From Symbiodinium microadriaticum (Eukaryota > Sar > Dinophyceae > Suessiales > Symbiodiniaceae), in NCBI GenBank assembly GCA_001939145.1, contig LSRX01000055.1:48179-112178 (forward strand): a DNA stretch of 64,000 bases, written 5' to 3'. The position numbers were made by a program, and so were the translations under genes. The notes beneath the pieces were generated by a model. The model did not search any database. It was not told the origin of the DNA and saw nothing but the letters and a program-made list of their open reading frames with translations. Below, piece by piece: positions 11,341 through 22,668 of this stretch. Positions within the stretch are counted from its first letter, which is position 1. The number at the start of each line of letters is the position of its first letter.

Positions 11341-12524
11341 GGTCGTTTGGTGGGGTGTAGGGTGTAGGTATTGAGATTTCGCCTTTTTTTGAGGGTGGGG
11401 GTGGTTCCAGAACCTGCTTGAGGGTCTGGGGCTTTGTGAGCTCCATGACCATGAAGCCTAGTAAAGGGGGGTTCTTGCAACGAATCCATAAGGGCATTGT
11501 GCGGGGACATCACTGTATTCGGATCTGTTGGGTATATACATTATAGATCATTGTGATACGATGAGGATAGTATGAGGATCTTGGCTTTAACATGTTTAAC
11601 GATTCAAGCCCCCGCATTCACTTACGAATTCACAAGGTCTGCCAAGCAACCCCGTGAATGTCAGCGCGTTTCGTATTGCCGTGCCCTCCGGCCCGTAACA
11701 TGCAGAAACTCAGCCCGAGGCTTCGAAAGTCCTAAAGCTTAAGCCCCGCACCCCCCCACATCCTGAACCATGTCAGGTCCTTTAGTTTTCCTTGATACTG
11801 CTTATCTGTTGGATTTCGATAGTGGATCTGTTGGATTTATTCGATAATGGGAGTTGATGTGGGATGAGGCCAAGTTCACAGAAAGTTGCCAGTACCTTGG
11901 TTGAGCTTGTAGGTCATGAACAGGAGAAGTATACCTAACTTGACTTTACGATATGCCCAGCCCCTTTTTCCTCCTGGAAACCCTACATAGACGGTGCTAA
12001 AGTTGACCAAAAGGGGGTGGATAGGGGATAGTGTACCCTAAAGCCTAAAGTCTGTAGTTTAGACAGAGCATGAATCTTCTAAGACGTTCATACTCAAGGG
12101 GTCTAGGATGACAGATTTAGGGTTCAGGGCTTTGGTCTTGGGGTTTAGGGTTCAGGGTTTCGGGTTTGGGGTTTAGGGTTCAGGGTTTAGGGTTTAGGGT
12201 ATATAGTATTTCTTGTTTCAACGTACAGGCGTTCAGCTTGAGTAAAGTTCGACGGTTCATGACGTTGCATAGGGTCGTTGCCGCTTCTTAACAAGTTTCG
12301 GTGTTGGGCGGTGTGGGACGTAGGATTTACGGGCTCAGGGTTTGGTGGTGGAGATTTCCGGATTGCGGACCGAGATTTGCGGTTCAAAAGGACTAAACCT
12401 TAAGCCTTGAACTCTCAGCCTTAAACTCCACACCCTAAACCCCTAAGCCTTTGATAATTTAGATCCGTCTCTGTGGCAGGCACACTGAATGCTGTGAGCC
12501 GGTGAACGTACAGTTAGATGTCAG

Positions 12525-12607
12525 CACACATTGACAAGCCAAGCATGGGCAGCCCAGTTTTCACCTTGTTATCTAGCCGTCACATCGGCAGCAAACCTGC
12601 TCTCCTG
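12525..12607 (+). CDS. Exon candidate
   Basis: Acceptor AGATGTCAG, frame HIDKPSMGSPVFTLLSSRHI then GSKPALL, donor GTGTGG. Confidence 0.42.
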
Positions 12608-12849
12608 GTGTGGGATGTAAGTTTGGGTTTAGGGTTTTGGGTTTATCGTTCAGCGCATCTTTGTGGCAGTCAACATCCGTAGCGTGTTAAACAAGAGTCC
12701 GGAGGTTGAAAGTTGGGTGAAAAGGGGCGCGTAAGCGCATACGGTTTTGTAGAGGTTCACGCTTTTAATTATGTAGTTCACGTACAAGAGTGAACCCGAC
12801 AAGGAGGTATGAGAAGAACAGGGAGCTTTCATGTAGAAGTAGCCGCAGG

Positions 12850-12972
12850 AGCAGCAGTACTGATGGTGCTGGTGCCGGTGCTGGTGCCGCTGCCGCTGCC
12901 GGTGCTGGTGCTGGTGCTGGCGGCGGCGGTGGTGGTGGTAGTGGTCGTGGTAGTGGTGGTGGTGGTGGTGTG
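12850..12972. repeat. GGTGCT/GGTGGT repeat
   Basis: Imperfect hexamer and trimer repeat coding Gly/Ala in plus frame; a shorter one lies at 37635-37715. Confidence 0.8.
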
Positions 12973-13032
12973 AGGTTTAGGGTTTGGGGTTTAGGGTTTA
13001 GGGTTTAACCCCTCTGTGGAGAGTTGGCTCAG

Positions 13033-13068
13033 AACCGAGTGACTGAGATGCCTGGCCCGACTGACGGC
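13033..13068 (+). CDS. 36-nt exon candidate
   Basis: Acceptor TTGGCTCAG and donor GTAAGG bound the frame NRVTEMPGPTDG. Both splice signals are close to consensus. Confidence 0.42.
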
Positions 13069-13564
13069 GTAAGGTGTAATGCAAGGGTACCAAGAATTAG
13101 AGCTTGGAAGAGCAGGTTCTTTTTAGGAAGGGAGAGTTACATTATAATACAAGCATAATAAGGACCCTTGGGGAATAATACTGGTAGTTATTCCGGCGTC
13201 TATGTTACGTAGACCTCGCTCGACACTGCAGAAATCGATTCTCGTGGACCCAGATGGGCATACACAAGTTCAGCGTTCATTTGTTTCAATAAAGGAAGCT
13301 CAGCAAATTGGGGTTCTAAGCCCTAAACTAAGCCCTACCCCCCCCCCCCCCCCCACCCCTAACATGCTCTACTAAGGTTATGTGTTGAAAGCATACTAGG
13401 TTGTGTTATATTGTAATGTAATATACTAGATTTTATTGTGCTATACTTTCCTACCTTATAGTTTTTGTTGCTGNCCACATGAAAGCCCCCCTAAACTCTA
13501 AACCCTAGACCCTGAGCCCTAACCCCTAAACTCTAAACCCTAAACCCTAATCCCATTTACGTAG

Positions 13565-13625
13565 AGGCTCCCAAAGGTGGCCAGGCCTTCTGTGATCGAA
13601 AAAACCTAACCCGATGTGATGCGAG
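13565..13625 (+). CDS. Exon candidate
   Basis: Acceptor TTTACGTAG, frame APKGGQAFCDRKNLTRCDA, donor GTGTTTGGGGG. Confidence 0.4.
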
Positions 13626-13864
13626 GTGTTTGGGGGTTGTGGTATTAGGGTTTAGGGTTTAGGGGTTTAGGGTTTATTGGTTGTGGGTTTAGGGTTTAGG
13701 GTTGAGGGTTAGCGGTTGCGGTATTACTTTTTTAGGGCTGCAGGTTTATGGTTTTTAGGGCTTTCGGTCCTAGGTTTGGCGTTTAGGGTTGAGTGTGACG
13801 GTCGTCTGCTCCCATGCCTGGCCTGGTGGCTTGGTCTCCTTACGGGGGGTTGTTCCAAAAGTGG

Positions 13865-14035
13865 TTTAGGGTTAAGGGTTTAGGGTTAGGGTTTAGGGTT
13901 TAGGAGTTTAGGAGTTTAGGAGTTTAGGAGTTTAGGAGTTTAGGGTTTAGGGCTTTAGGGCTTCGTGTTTAGGGTTTAGGAGTTTAGGAGTTTAGGAGTT
14001 TAGGAGTTTAGGAGTTTAGGGTTTAGGGTTTAGGC
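13865..14035. repeat. Variant array TTTAGGAG
   Basis: Two runs of the 8-mer AGTTTAGG (about five each) embedded in ordinary TTTAGGG units. Confidence 0.85.
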
Positions 14036-14434
14036 TTGGCCACTTATCACCTCTCCTTGCACAGGAGATGTGAGAGGCTGGGGTTCGGTTTCTCCCGGAT
14101 GACGACGTTTTGCTTGGTGTAGCTTAGATCCGACTTTACAGCTGTAAGGTCTCGTGGCAGCAAGGTTCAAATTTCGAAGCAATATTTTTTAGCTTTCGTC
14201 CTATCTGTTTAGGGCCTAGTTGCTCCGGTGTGTCGGTTCTCAGGTTGGGGTACAGTTTCAGGTTGCGGTGCCGGTTTAGGGTTTAAGGTTTAGGGTGCAG
14301 GGCTTCATGCCACGAATCTGGCACGGTTTTGGGCTTAGGTCTGGGAAGCATGGCAATGGAAGTGTCCGGTGTGCGCCACCAAAAATCGCACGAGTATGCC
14401 CTGCCAGCGTTTTTGTTTTAGCAGGTGTTGAGTA

Positions 14435-14830
14435 CTGAGAGATTTCCGAAAAGATTTAAATGTAGAAATATTGAATTGTTTAACTTCTAATATGTGTGTG
14501 TTTTAAATGTGCCCTTATTAAATTAAAAAGACAATTTTGATATTCATTGTTTGAAGAAGCTTTAATAGAAAATGCAAATGTTTACAAACCTAAATATTTC
14601 GACCTTTTCCAATACCTCAACAATTTTTGAATATTTTGTAAGGAACACTTACAAAAGTAAACTTGTAAGCATTTAAATTGTACAAGGTTAACAGCGATTA
14701 CATTTTCTAAAATGGCAATCTTTTCGAAAATCTCTCTGAGGCCTGTTGGCCATCTATAGCTTTTCAGTTTTAATTTTTCCATCTTGTTGTTAATACATGT
14801 TAACCCGGATATTTCAAGCATGTAAATCTA
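14435..14830. other. AT-rich island
   Basis: About 400 nt of clearly lower GC than its surroundings and without telomere units. A 79-codon minus-strand frame (14582-14821) rich in Lys, Ile, Leu covers much of it; no family recognised. It could be organelle-derived or a foreign insert. Confidence 0.45.
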
Positions 14831-15042
14831 AATCTTGGAAAACGGTAGCGGCCAAACAGCGCACGAGGGTTCAACCCACGTGGGACCCACCTAGGGCTCT
14901 AGGATTTAGGAGTTGGAGGTTTAAAGGGTTAATTTAAACCCTAAACCCAAAACCCTAAACCCTAAACCCAAAGCCCTAAACCCTAAACCATTTCGACGAA
15001 GTTTAATTCCAAGACGTGCCAAACCGATGGCGTTGAGCGCAG

Positions 15043-15429
15043 GAGTTGGCAGGAAGCCCTCAGTCCGGCCACCCCGGGGTCCAAGTATTCAAACAAAGGG
15101 TTTAGGGTTTAGGGTTTAGGGAAGTTTGCTGAGGCCCACGTGGCCGTACCTAGGAAATCTTAGCCCGAAGCATTAGGAAAATCGTGCACAACCCCATGGT
15201 TCACAGGAGCCGATTAAACCCTCTAAGCCCCTAAATCCTAAACCCCAAGCCCCTAAACCCCCAAGCCCCTAAACCCCCAAGCCCTAAACCCTAAGCCCCT
15301 AAACCCCTAAGCTAAGCAAAAAAAACGCGCTTGCTTGGACCCCGGGCTGTTAATGCCTCTACCCTTGCGATTCCAGGTTTAGACTCAGAGAGTCCCTGGA
15401 GGATCAGGGTTTACCGTCCTTTCTTGAGG
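15043..15429 (+). CDS. Three neighbouring exon candidates
   Basis: 15043-15084 (ELAGSPQSGHPGVQ, acceptor GAGCGCAG, donor GTATTC), 15120-15145 (KFAEAHVAV, after three TTTAGGG units ending TTTAG) and 15377-15429 (FRLRESLEDQGLPSFLE, acceptor GATTCCAG, donor GTTTAGGG). The gap between the first two is only about 35 nt of telomere repeat. Phases between them are not settled. Confidence 0.4.
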
Positions 15430-15995
15430 GTTTAGGGTTTAGGGTTTAGGGTTTAGGGTTTTAGGGTTTAGGGTTTAGGGTTTAGGGTTTATAGGGTTTA
15501 AAGTACAGTTTCTCTTAGGAATCCTTTCGGATCTTTACGCAACTATGAGCTCTTTCATGCTTCAATTTAAGGATGCTGTTCTGGTGTTTTAAGGTTTTGG
15601 GGTTTGAATGTAGTTGAGTGTTTAGAGTCTAGGGTCTAGGTTTGGCCCAGGTTCGAGGGTGTGGGGTTTAGGGCTTACAGAAGAGGATGCGAGCTTAAGG
15701 GTGAGAGTGTTTGAAGTTTCAGGTGTAGTTATGGCTTTCTAAAAGAAAGAAAACTTAAACCTACACCGTAAACCTAGTGGGTTTATGTTTAGGGTTCAGG
15801 GTCTCAGTTGGTCAGGATGGAACCTATATTTTCTAAGATCGGCTGGAACCGTTATGAAGGGAACCCTCGTCCGGGGCCCTTCTTAGGAGGCTCAGGCACT
15901 CCATCTTCATTGGGGCCGTAAGTAGACATAGATATTGATTTGAACTCAGCCATACTTGGAAGTGTTCGAGTTAGTTGTCAGTAAAGTTCTCTCTT

Positions 15996-16065
15996 GTACG
16001 TATCCATCCTTCCATCCATCCATCCGTCCATCCATCCACCCATCCACCCATCCACCCATCCACCC
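15996..16065. repeat. CCAT/CCAC tetranucleotide repeat
   Basis: Imperfect (CATC)n and (CACC)n followed by CA-rich DNA; the His/Pro/Ser open frames over it are artefacts. Confidence 0.9.
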
Positions 16066-16430
16066 ACATACATATATTGCATTGTATATCGACACACACA
16101 CACGCACACGCATGTGTAGAGAGACTCGTAAGACCCTATGTAATCTCATTGTTTCAGCATCCCTGCACCCTAAGCCCCAAACCTATGCTCGCCTGACCAG
16201 CAATTCTCACCAGTTTGGGGGGTTTAGGGTTTAGGGTTTATGGTGATAGGTTTCGGGTTCGAGGATGTCACAGTTTTGGGGGGTTGAGGGTTCATAGCTC
16301 GTCGCATTCGGATTTTTTAGGGCTTGGTCATGGTTTAAAGTTCACTGTCTAGGGCGAAGTTCAAGGCTAAATGGTTCTGCTTCAAGTTTGGTAGGGGTTA
16401 CTAGGGTTTAGGGCTTCTATGAATCCCCAG

Positions 16431-16511
16431 CTTGCGACACAAGTCGCCTTTGCCCGGCACGTTTTTGCCCTGATGGGGCCATGCCGCGCGTTTCACCGGC
16501 AGCAAAGCTAG
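16431..16511 (+). CDS. Terminal exon candidate
   Basis: Acceptor AATCCCCAG, frame LATQVAFARHVFALMGPCRA then FHRQQS and TAG. A second frame here (CPDGAMPRVSPAAKLDKML) is also open. Confidence 0.38.
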   Translation, partial: LATQVAFARHVFALMGPCRAFHRQQS

Positions 16512-16632
16512 ACAAAATGTTGGTTGCAAGGCCCCGAACTGTCGTGAAACCCCCAGACCCTACACCCTAAACCCTAAACCCTAAACCAACCAACCAACCA
16601 AACCCTAAACCCGAAACCCGAAACCCTGTCAG

Positions 16633-16730
16633 TTGCGAACGAGAAGCCCTGGAGCTCCAAAACTTGGTTGCATACATTGGGCAAATCCTAGACCTGGACC
16701 TGGACTCCTACTTCAGACAGGCTACAGGGG
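16633..16730 (+). CDS. Exon candidate, helical
   Basis: Acceptor CCCTGTCAG, frame CEREALELQNLVAYIGQILD then LDLDSYFRQATG, donor GTTTAGGG. Strongly protein-like, probably alpha-helical. Confidence 0.5.
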
Positions 16731-17350
16731 GTTTAGGGTTTAGGGGTGTGAAAGTACCCTGTCGTTTGTCGAGCTCTTTTAGGAAGCCGTGTCAGCTTGT
16801 GTTATTAGCAGCCTGTATAGTGTCAGTGCTAGAGTGTAGCTCAATGACTGTACTTCCCGCAGGCGCCTTGAGCTCAGTGTGAGAAAATAGGCCGCGTATA
16901 GTGTTTGGAGCGCCAAGTACCAGACTTCAGTTTGCTAAAGGGGTTTAGGGTTTACGTAGGGTTTAGAGTTTTAGGGTTTAGGGTTTAGGGTCTAGGGTTT
17001 TAGGGTTTTAGGGTTTTAGGGTTTCAGGGTTTAGGGTTTAGGGAACCCCTAAAGGGGCCAAAGGACCCAATAATCTGGTAAGGGGGTTCCGGATAGTAGT
17101 CTTGTATGTTAGTATTAGGGAGAGTAGATGATTATGATGTCCTTCGACCCTGAGGGTAATTAGTGTACAAGTAAATCCTACCTATAGGCCTTACATCAAC
17201 CCTTGTGGAACGCTTACAGAATCCCCGAAACCCTAAACCCTACACCATAAAACCCTATACCCTAAACCCTACACCCTAAATCCTTTAGGAAAACCCTTGG
17301 CCAGCCTTAAGAGCCTTTGTAGAACGGCCAAACACCCATGGCCAACGCAG

Positions 17351-17397
17351 GAGGGCGCACTAGCAGCGCGTCTCACGCAGGACCTTGCGGCCAGTGG
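17351..17397 (+). CDS. Exon candidate
   Basis: Acceptor GCCAACGCAG, frame EGALAARLTQDLAAS, donor GTATAGG. Confidence 0.42.
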
Positions 17398-17805
17398 GTA
17401 TAGGGTTCAGTGTGTAACAGGGTACTATAAGGAGTCAGAACATCTAGTCCGGATGTGCTTGTTAAAAAATTTAGCTCTTATGTAGTCATGTCAAGTCCTA
17501 TCCCGTCAACTATTGAGAGTACATCCTTTCGGGCCACATGAGGGGTTCAGGGTTTCAGGGGTCTGCAGGGCTACTTACTGTCAGTTCTTAGATCCTTAAG
17601 TCGTCCCCAGATTTCATTCTACACGCTCAAAGCCCTAAACGAATCTCATTAACTATTTAGAGATCCCTGGGCTGAATCCTTACAGGAGCCCTAAACAGAA
17701 ACCGTGAACCGCTAGGAAAACCTGTATCTGTATATTGGGTATAATGTAGACCCTATGTGACCCCGTACCCCCCCTCACCTCAAGCCGAAATCCCAGGAGT
17801 CCCTA

Positions 17806-17904
17806 CCTATAGTCTCCATTGTAGTTCCTTTTTGGGGTTACCTTTTAGGATCCTTAATATAGCTTTGGTTAAACCAAAAAAAGAGATACAATGGAGACTA
17901 TAGG
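17806..17904. mobile_element. Palindromic element, family A
   Basis: Ends CCTATAGTCTCCATTGTAGT / complement. Nearly identical to copies at 24298 and 35222. Confidence 0.7.
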
Positions 17905-18119
17905 CATAAAGCCCTCACAGGAAGCCTCAAAGGAAACTCCGACACCCTAAACCCTAAACCCCAAAACCTAAACCCTCAACCCTAAACCCTAAACCCTAAA
18001 CCCTGAACCCTCAAAGGAAACTCCGACTGAAGCCCGAAAAGGAACCTCGAAAGGGACCCTGGGAGCCCTACAAGGAGGATTCAAGCGAGCCCTTAGAGAA
18101 AGCCTTACCTGGACCCTAA

Positions 18120-18300
18120 AGAACCTACCCTTTTTAGGGCTCCTTAGTATGAATTCTTTATAAGAACCTACCCTTTTTAGGGCTCCTTAGTATGATTTCT
18201 TTATATATAAGTCCTTAAAAAAGGTCGGTTCATTTGGGGTTAATTTAAAAGGAATCTTTATATATAAGTCCTTAAAGAAGGTCGGTTTATTTGGGGTTAG
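18120..18300. mobile_element. Diverged family D, tandemly duplicated arms
   Basis: GAACCTACCCTTTTTAGGGC occurs twice (near 18120 and 18165), and AAGGTCGGTT.ATTTGGGG also twice downstream; a related remnant is at 61134-61200. Confidence 0.5.
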
Positions 18301-18547
18301 GGTAAAAGGAATTCTAAAAGGAGTCGGCGGAGGAGTCCTTAGTAGCAACCCTGGATCCTCCAAAGCCCCCAAAGATCCCGAGGACCAGAGGACCCACGGT
18401 TTTAGGGTTTAGGGTTCAGAGTTTAGGGTTTAGGGTTTAGAGTTTAGGGTTTAGGGTTTAGGGAAACAGCAGGCTCCTCTAGCTCCCTGAAAAGACTCCT
18501 GAAAGGTGCCCTCTTACAACGAGCCCCACTAAACCCCCATGCAAGCA

Positions 18548-18642
18548 TACCCATAGGTCCCTAAGTAGCTCCTTCTGGGGGATTACCTCATAGGATTCTA
18601 AATATAAACCACAAAAAGGAACTACTTAGGGGCCTATGCGTA
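18548..18642. mobile_element. Palindromic element, family B
   Basis: Ends TACCCATAGG.CCCTAAGTAG and inverse; core GGATTCTAAATATAAACC shared with 44331 and 62513. Confidence 0.65.
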
Positions 18643-18909
18643 GGGCCCAGGCAGACCCATGAGCCAACAAGCCAGAAAGCGAAACCCTAAACCCTAAACC
18701 TTAAACCCTAAACCCTAAACCCTAAACCTTAAACCCTAAACCCTAAACCCCAAGCCCTAAACCCTAAACCCGAAGTAGCAGAGACACTGAAGACCCGAGA
18801 TCCCCCGGCCCTCTTCGGTCCCTCCCCCGCCCCCCCCCCCCTCCAAACCCTCGAGCCCAATCTGTGACCCAAAGCCTGAGCCCACTATAAACTTGAAACC
18901 TGTTTAATG

Positions 18910-19050
18910 CTGTTATAAATAAATAAATAAACAAATAAATAAATAAATAATATATATATATATATACATACATATACATATATATATATATACACACATA
19001 TATCTGTGTGTGTGTGTGTGCATGTGTGTGTGTGTGCATGTGTGAGTGTG
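18910..19050. repeat. Compound microsatellite (TAAA)n(TA)n(TG)n
   Basis: Simple sequence without coding value on either strand. Confidence 0.9.
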
Positions 19051-19355
19051 TTCTTACTTTTGCAACTGTTGTCAAGTTCTGATGAAGCCAAGGACCCCTT
19101 AAGGGAATCCCCAGAAAGGAGGTCTAAACCTTTACCATCCCTCATGACCAAACTGAGGACAACGCCCTAAAGAGTCCGTAAACGCTTGAGAGGCCCAGAG
19201 CCCACTCCTGGAGAAAGCCCTTGCAAACTATAGTTATAGCCCAGGTTTCGCCAGCTTAAGACCCTAAACCCCTAAACCCTAAACCCGAACCCTAAACCCC
19301 ATGAAAAAAGAAGCAGACCCCGGAACCCCGCACCCTAAACCCTAAGCCCTAACAG

Positions 19356-19450
19356 AGGACACGGATGGAAGCTCAGTTCACTCCGTGACCTTCTCGGCAG
19401 AGGGGGAGATGATCGTCGAAGCTCGGAGAATTTGGTTGAGGAGACTTAGG
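19356..19450 (+). CDS. Exon candidate
   Basis: Acceptor CCCTAACAG, frame DTDGSSVHSVTFSAEGEMIV then EARRIWLRRLR, donor GTTTAGG. CCCTAAA upstream and TTTAGGG downstream. Confidence 0.45.
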
Positions 19451-19791
19451 GTTTAGGATTTAGTGTTTAGGGTTTAGGGTTAAGGGGACTTACAGGGTCT
19501 TTGTGTGCACAGGCTTTCATGCGAAGTTTCGATTGTTTATGGTAGATGTTAGGAGTTTCCTTTTTGTTTACTTTTGGGGTTTGCTACAGCGTTTGTTCTT
19601 AACGGGGTCTGTTATGGGTTCTTTTTCTCGCATCTCATAGGCTGCTCATAGGGTCTTAGGGTTCTTCAGCCAAGTGTTCTATAAGGACTAAGGACTTTAT
19701 CCTTAAACCCTACAACCCTAAAGCCCTAAACCCCAAACCCTAAAAGCCTAAAGCCCTTCACCCTAAACTCTAAACCCTAAATCAACCCCCC

Positions 19792-19875
19792 CTGGCCCGT
19801 GCTTGCCATTTTGAACCCAATGGCACGACTCTGCGGGCTTTTTCGAGGAGAACTGCATATCGCCTTGAGTCCTAG
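19792..19875 (+). CDS. Terminal exon candidate
   Basis: Frame LARACHFEPNGTTLRAFSRR then TAYRLES and TAG. No clear acceptor. Confidence 0.35.
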   Translation: MARACHFEPNGTTLRAFSRRTAYRLES

Positions 19876-20761
19876 AGGGAAGACGAACCCGGAGTTTAGG
19901 GTGTAGGGCTTAGAGTTTAGGGTTCAGGGATTTAGGGTTTAGAGTTTAGGGTTTAGGGATTTAGGGTTTCGGGCTTAGGAGTTTAGGGTTTAGGGGTTTA
20001 GGGTTATAGGGTTTAGGGCTTAACCCACATCATAGTGGACACGTATACACTCACGTATAACTACCCAAAAAGCTTCAAGTAATTATAAGCAAGCCCTACA
20101 ACCGAGAGCAGCTTGGAGTTTGGGGCATCGCAACCCCCGCACATCCCAGAACCCTAGAACCCTAACATGGACCCCTCTATGCTGAAACCCACGGGGCTTT
20201 CAACACCAGCCTAAAGCATTAATCCCTAGACACCTAAGCAGGAACCCAAAGAGCCATAAAAACCCTGAGCACCTCTAAGCCCCAATCCCCCGAAAGGCAA
20301 ACCCTAAACCCTATAATCTCTAAGTCAGAAACCCTACAACCTAAACCCTGAATCGCACATCGCAAATCTGACTGAGGTAGCTTGTGCAGACCGCAGCATC
20401 AAGGCGCAGGGGGCTCCGGCTGAAATAGGTTGGGGTTTCGGGCTCTACAGGGTTAGGGGTAGGGTCTTAGGGTTTAGGGTTCTAAAGTAGGGCTAAGGGT
20501 TAGAGGTTAGGGCTTAGAGTCTTAGGTTTTGGAGGCTTTCGTACGGTTTAGCATTGCGGTGTTGGTGTTTGTTATTGCTTTCTGTGAAAAATAGTCTGGA
20601 TGTCGTTACGGCTCCGCAGCCGCAACCTAGCAGCTGGAGGTTGTCCTAAAACTTTAGCACCTGGACTCAAAACATCACGGTAGAAGCTCAACCCTACATG
20701 CTAAACGCAGGTGTGTTGACCAGGGGTCTATCGTAATAGATCCCCTAAGCTCTTGTTACAT

Positions 20762-20880
20762 CTAGGACATATTCAGGTGGGTAGCTACCGTTATAGGAGC
20801 CTTATAGAAGGTCTATATACCTTATAGAAGACTTATAGAAGCCCTATATACCCTAAACTCCCCACCTGTAGTTTCCTTTA
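20762..20880. mobile_element. Palindromic element, family E
   Basis: CAGGTGGGTAG ... CTCCCCACCTG with conserved flanks; the centre has repeated TTATAGAAG units. Confidence 0.6.
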
Positions 20881-21244
20881 CGCTTGCAGATCCTTTTTTC
20901 AAGGAACTCTGTTCTGGTTATGAAGGCCCCTATACACGGTAGTCTTGTTTCGCCTAGTGGTAGCTCCGGGTGTTAAATGGGGAGGTTCAGGGTTTAGGGT
21001 TTTACGGTTTAGGGTTTAGGTTTTACAGGGTTGAGGGTTTAGGGTGTATAGGGTTTTGGGTTTAGGGTTTATGGCTTATAGGGTTTAGGGTTTAGGTTTT
21101 AGGATTTATAGGGCTTAGGGTTTAGGGTTTATAGGTTTTCGGGCTTAGGATTTAGGGCTTATAGGGTTTAGGGTTTAGGGTGTTACACACAGCAGCTCTG
21201 CTCTACGACGTCCAAAGTAGTGATGGCGTAGAACTCCCGAAGGC

Positions 21245-21776
21245 GATCTACTATAGGGGCCTTCATAAGTTTTCCACCTCTTTTGCTGGAACTCAGCTTG
21301 CAGGTTTATGCGGGCCCTAGGTGCCCCCATGGAGAAGGCCTAAGGAGTCAGCACTGTGGCCTTGTACCCTTCCACAGGCATCCTACAGGGTGCCCGTACG
21401 TGCCCAGAATCGCCAAGCTCGCAACACACAGGCCGCTGGCGACCATCACCCGCCAACCGGGAGTTGACCACGCAGATTTGTGGCTCGATGACATATCCCT
21501 GGACCTGTCACACCCTGATCCTGAGGTCGCGGCTTCCTTGGCGCTGGCAGCGTCGCGCAAGTTGGAAGCGTTGCTCCTTGAGGAGCACCTCATCATCAAC
21601 AAGTCCAAGACGAAGTTCGTTGTTAACAACTCTAAGGCGGCGCAGGCGCTCCGCTCTATGAGCACGGACAAGGACCCGCAGATAGCGGAGTCAGTCAAGG
21701 ACTTGGGGGGCTTGATAACTATAGTATAATGTGTCCCAAAACCCCATTCTAATTATTAAGGCCCCTACAGTAGATC
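21245..21776. mobile_element. Composite element: family H ends around an RT fragment
   Basis: Left GATCTACTATAGGGGCCTT and right AAGGCCCCTACAGTAGATC are inverse with one mismatch. Internal right part (ATAGTATAATGTG ... ATTAAGG) matches the short H elements; the interior is the RT frame. Confidence 0.6.
21283..21729 (+). pseudogene. Reverse-transcriptase palm fragment (LINE-like)
   Basis: A 148-residue frame with a WLDDISLDL segment near residues 66-75, in the place of the RT catalytic (F/Y)xDD loop, followed by a helix and a KSKTKF segment as in LINE-type RTs. Finger and thumb regions, endonuclease and any ORF1 are missing, so this is a fragment. It starts without a convincing initiator and its end runs into palindrome H sequence. 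The fragment lies between two inverted H ends (21245-21263 and 21758-21776). Assignment is from motif reading only. Confidence 0.6.
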
Positions 21777-21779
21777 TCA

Positions 21780-22230
21780 CCTTCCTAGAGTTAGCAGATG
21801 AAAAGGATCTCCAAAAGGACTACGAAAGACCCCAGGAGAGTGACTCTCGAAATCAAGGCCCAAGATCTTGAAGCGTAGTGCAAGCGTGTGATCAGCCGTA
21901 CATCTGATCAAGGCTGCTTTGGAAACCATTCTTGCATTGGAACCCTATCAAACAGAAAGACCCTGTCCAACAGCAGGCCTTGTCTGACACAGAACGATCT
22001 AGTCGCAGAGCCTTATCTGGCAGAGAAGCCCTGGCGCTGCTTAACAGAAAGACTTAAGTACTTCTAACAGAGTAGCCGCCCTAGCTTTTACTTTTGACAG
22101 AGCACCCTATCCAACATAAAGATGTTGTCCAAAAGACGAGCTGTATGTAACAGGAGCACCGACAGTAGAAAGTAATAGCAAAATATCTAAATCTTCGCAG
22201 TAGAGTAAGTAATTAACCTTAAACCCTCTT
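21780..22230. other. Stretch with a degenerate AACAGAAAGCCCT motif
   Basis: Around 21950-22140 the motif AACAGA.A..CC.T.TC recurs about nine times at 17-26 nt spacing. No gene seen. Confidence 0.4.
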
Positions 22231-22439
22231 GGGAAACTACAATCCCTATATAATCCCAAAGGCCCAAGAGTTCCCTAAACCCTAAACCCTAAGAAAACAC
22301 CCTAAACCCTAAACCCTTAAAAAAAAAAACTAGATCCTAAACCCAAAAAAAAACCCTAAACCCTAAAAAACAAACCCTAAACCCTAAACCCTAAACCCCC
22401 TAAGAAACAAACCCTAAACCCTGACCGTGTGTTGCGCAG

Positions 22440-22504
22440 GTCTGGAGTCTCAGCACCTCGGAACAGCTCACGAGCCTCAATGGCCACGAGGCTCTGGAGC
22501 TAGG
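22440..22504 (+). CDS. Exon candidate resembling a WD40 blade
   Basis: Acceptor GTTGCGCAG, frame VWSLSTSEQLTSLNGHEALE, donor GTTTAGGG. The VWxLxTxEQLxxLxGHE pattern is typical of WD40 repeats (V-W-D ... G-H). CCCTAAA and polyA-interrupted units precede it. One blade only is visible. Confidence 0.48.
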
Positions 22505-22582
22505 GTTTAGGGTCTAGGGTTTTAGGGTTTAGGGTTTATAGGGTTTGGGGTTTAGGGTTTGGGGGTTTAGTGCTTTTATTTG

Positions 22583-22668
22583 GGACTTTCCGAGAATTAG
22601 GGTACCTTGTTTTGGGGTCCTTAATAGTAAGGATCCTACTATTCAGGGTACTATATTAGGGCTTTTTT
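22583..22668. mobile_element. Family G half element
   Basis: GGGTACCTTGTTTTGGGGTC ... GGGTACTATATTAGGG without its inverse arm. Confidence 0.5.

Noticed and set aside
15946..16234. His/Pro/Ser-rich and Trp/Gly/Asp-rich frames
   Set aside because: Products of the CCAT/CCAC microsatellite on both strands.
18764..19151. Frames with HTHTHTHT and IYIYIY runs
   Set aside because: Simple sequence (TG)n, (TA)n, (TAAA)n.
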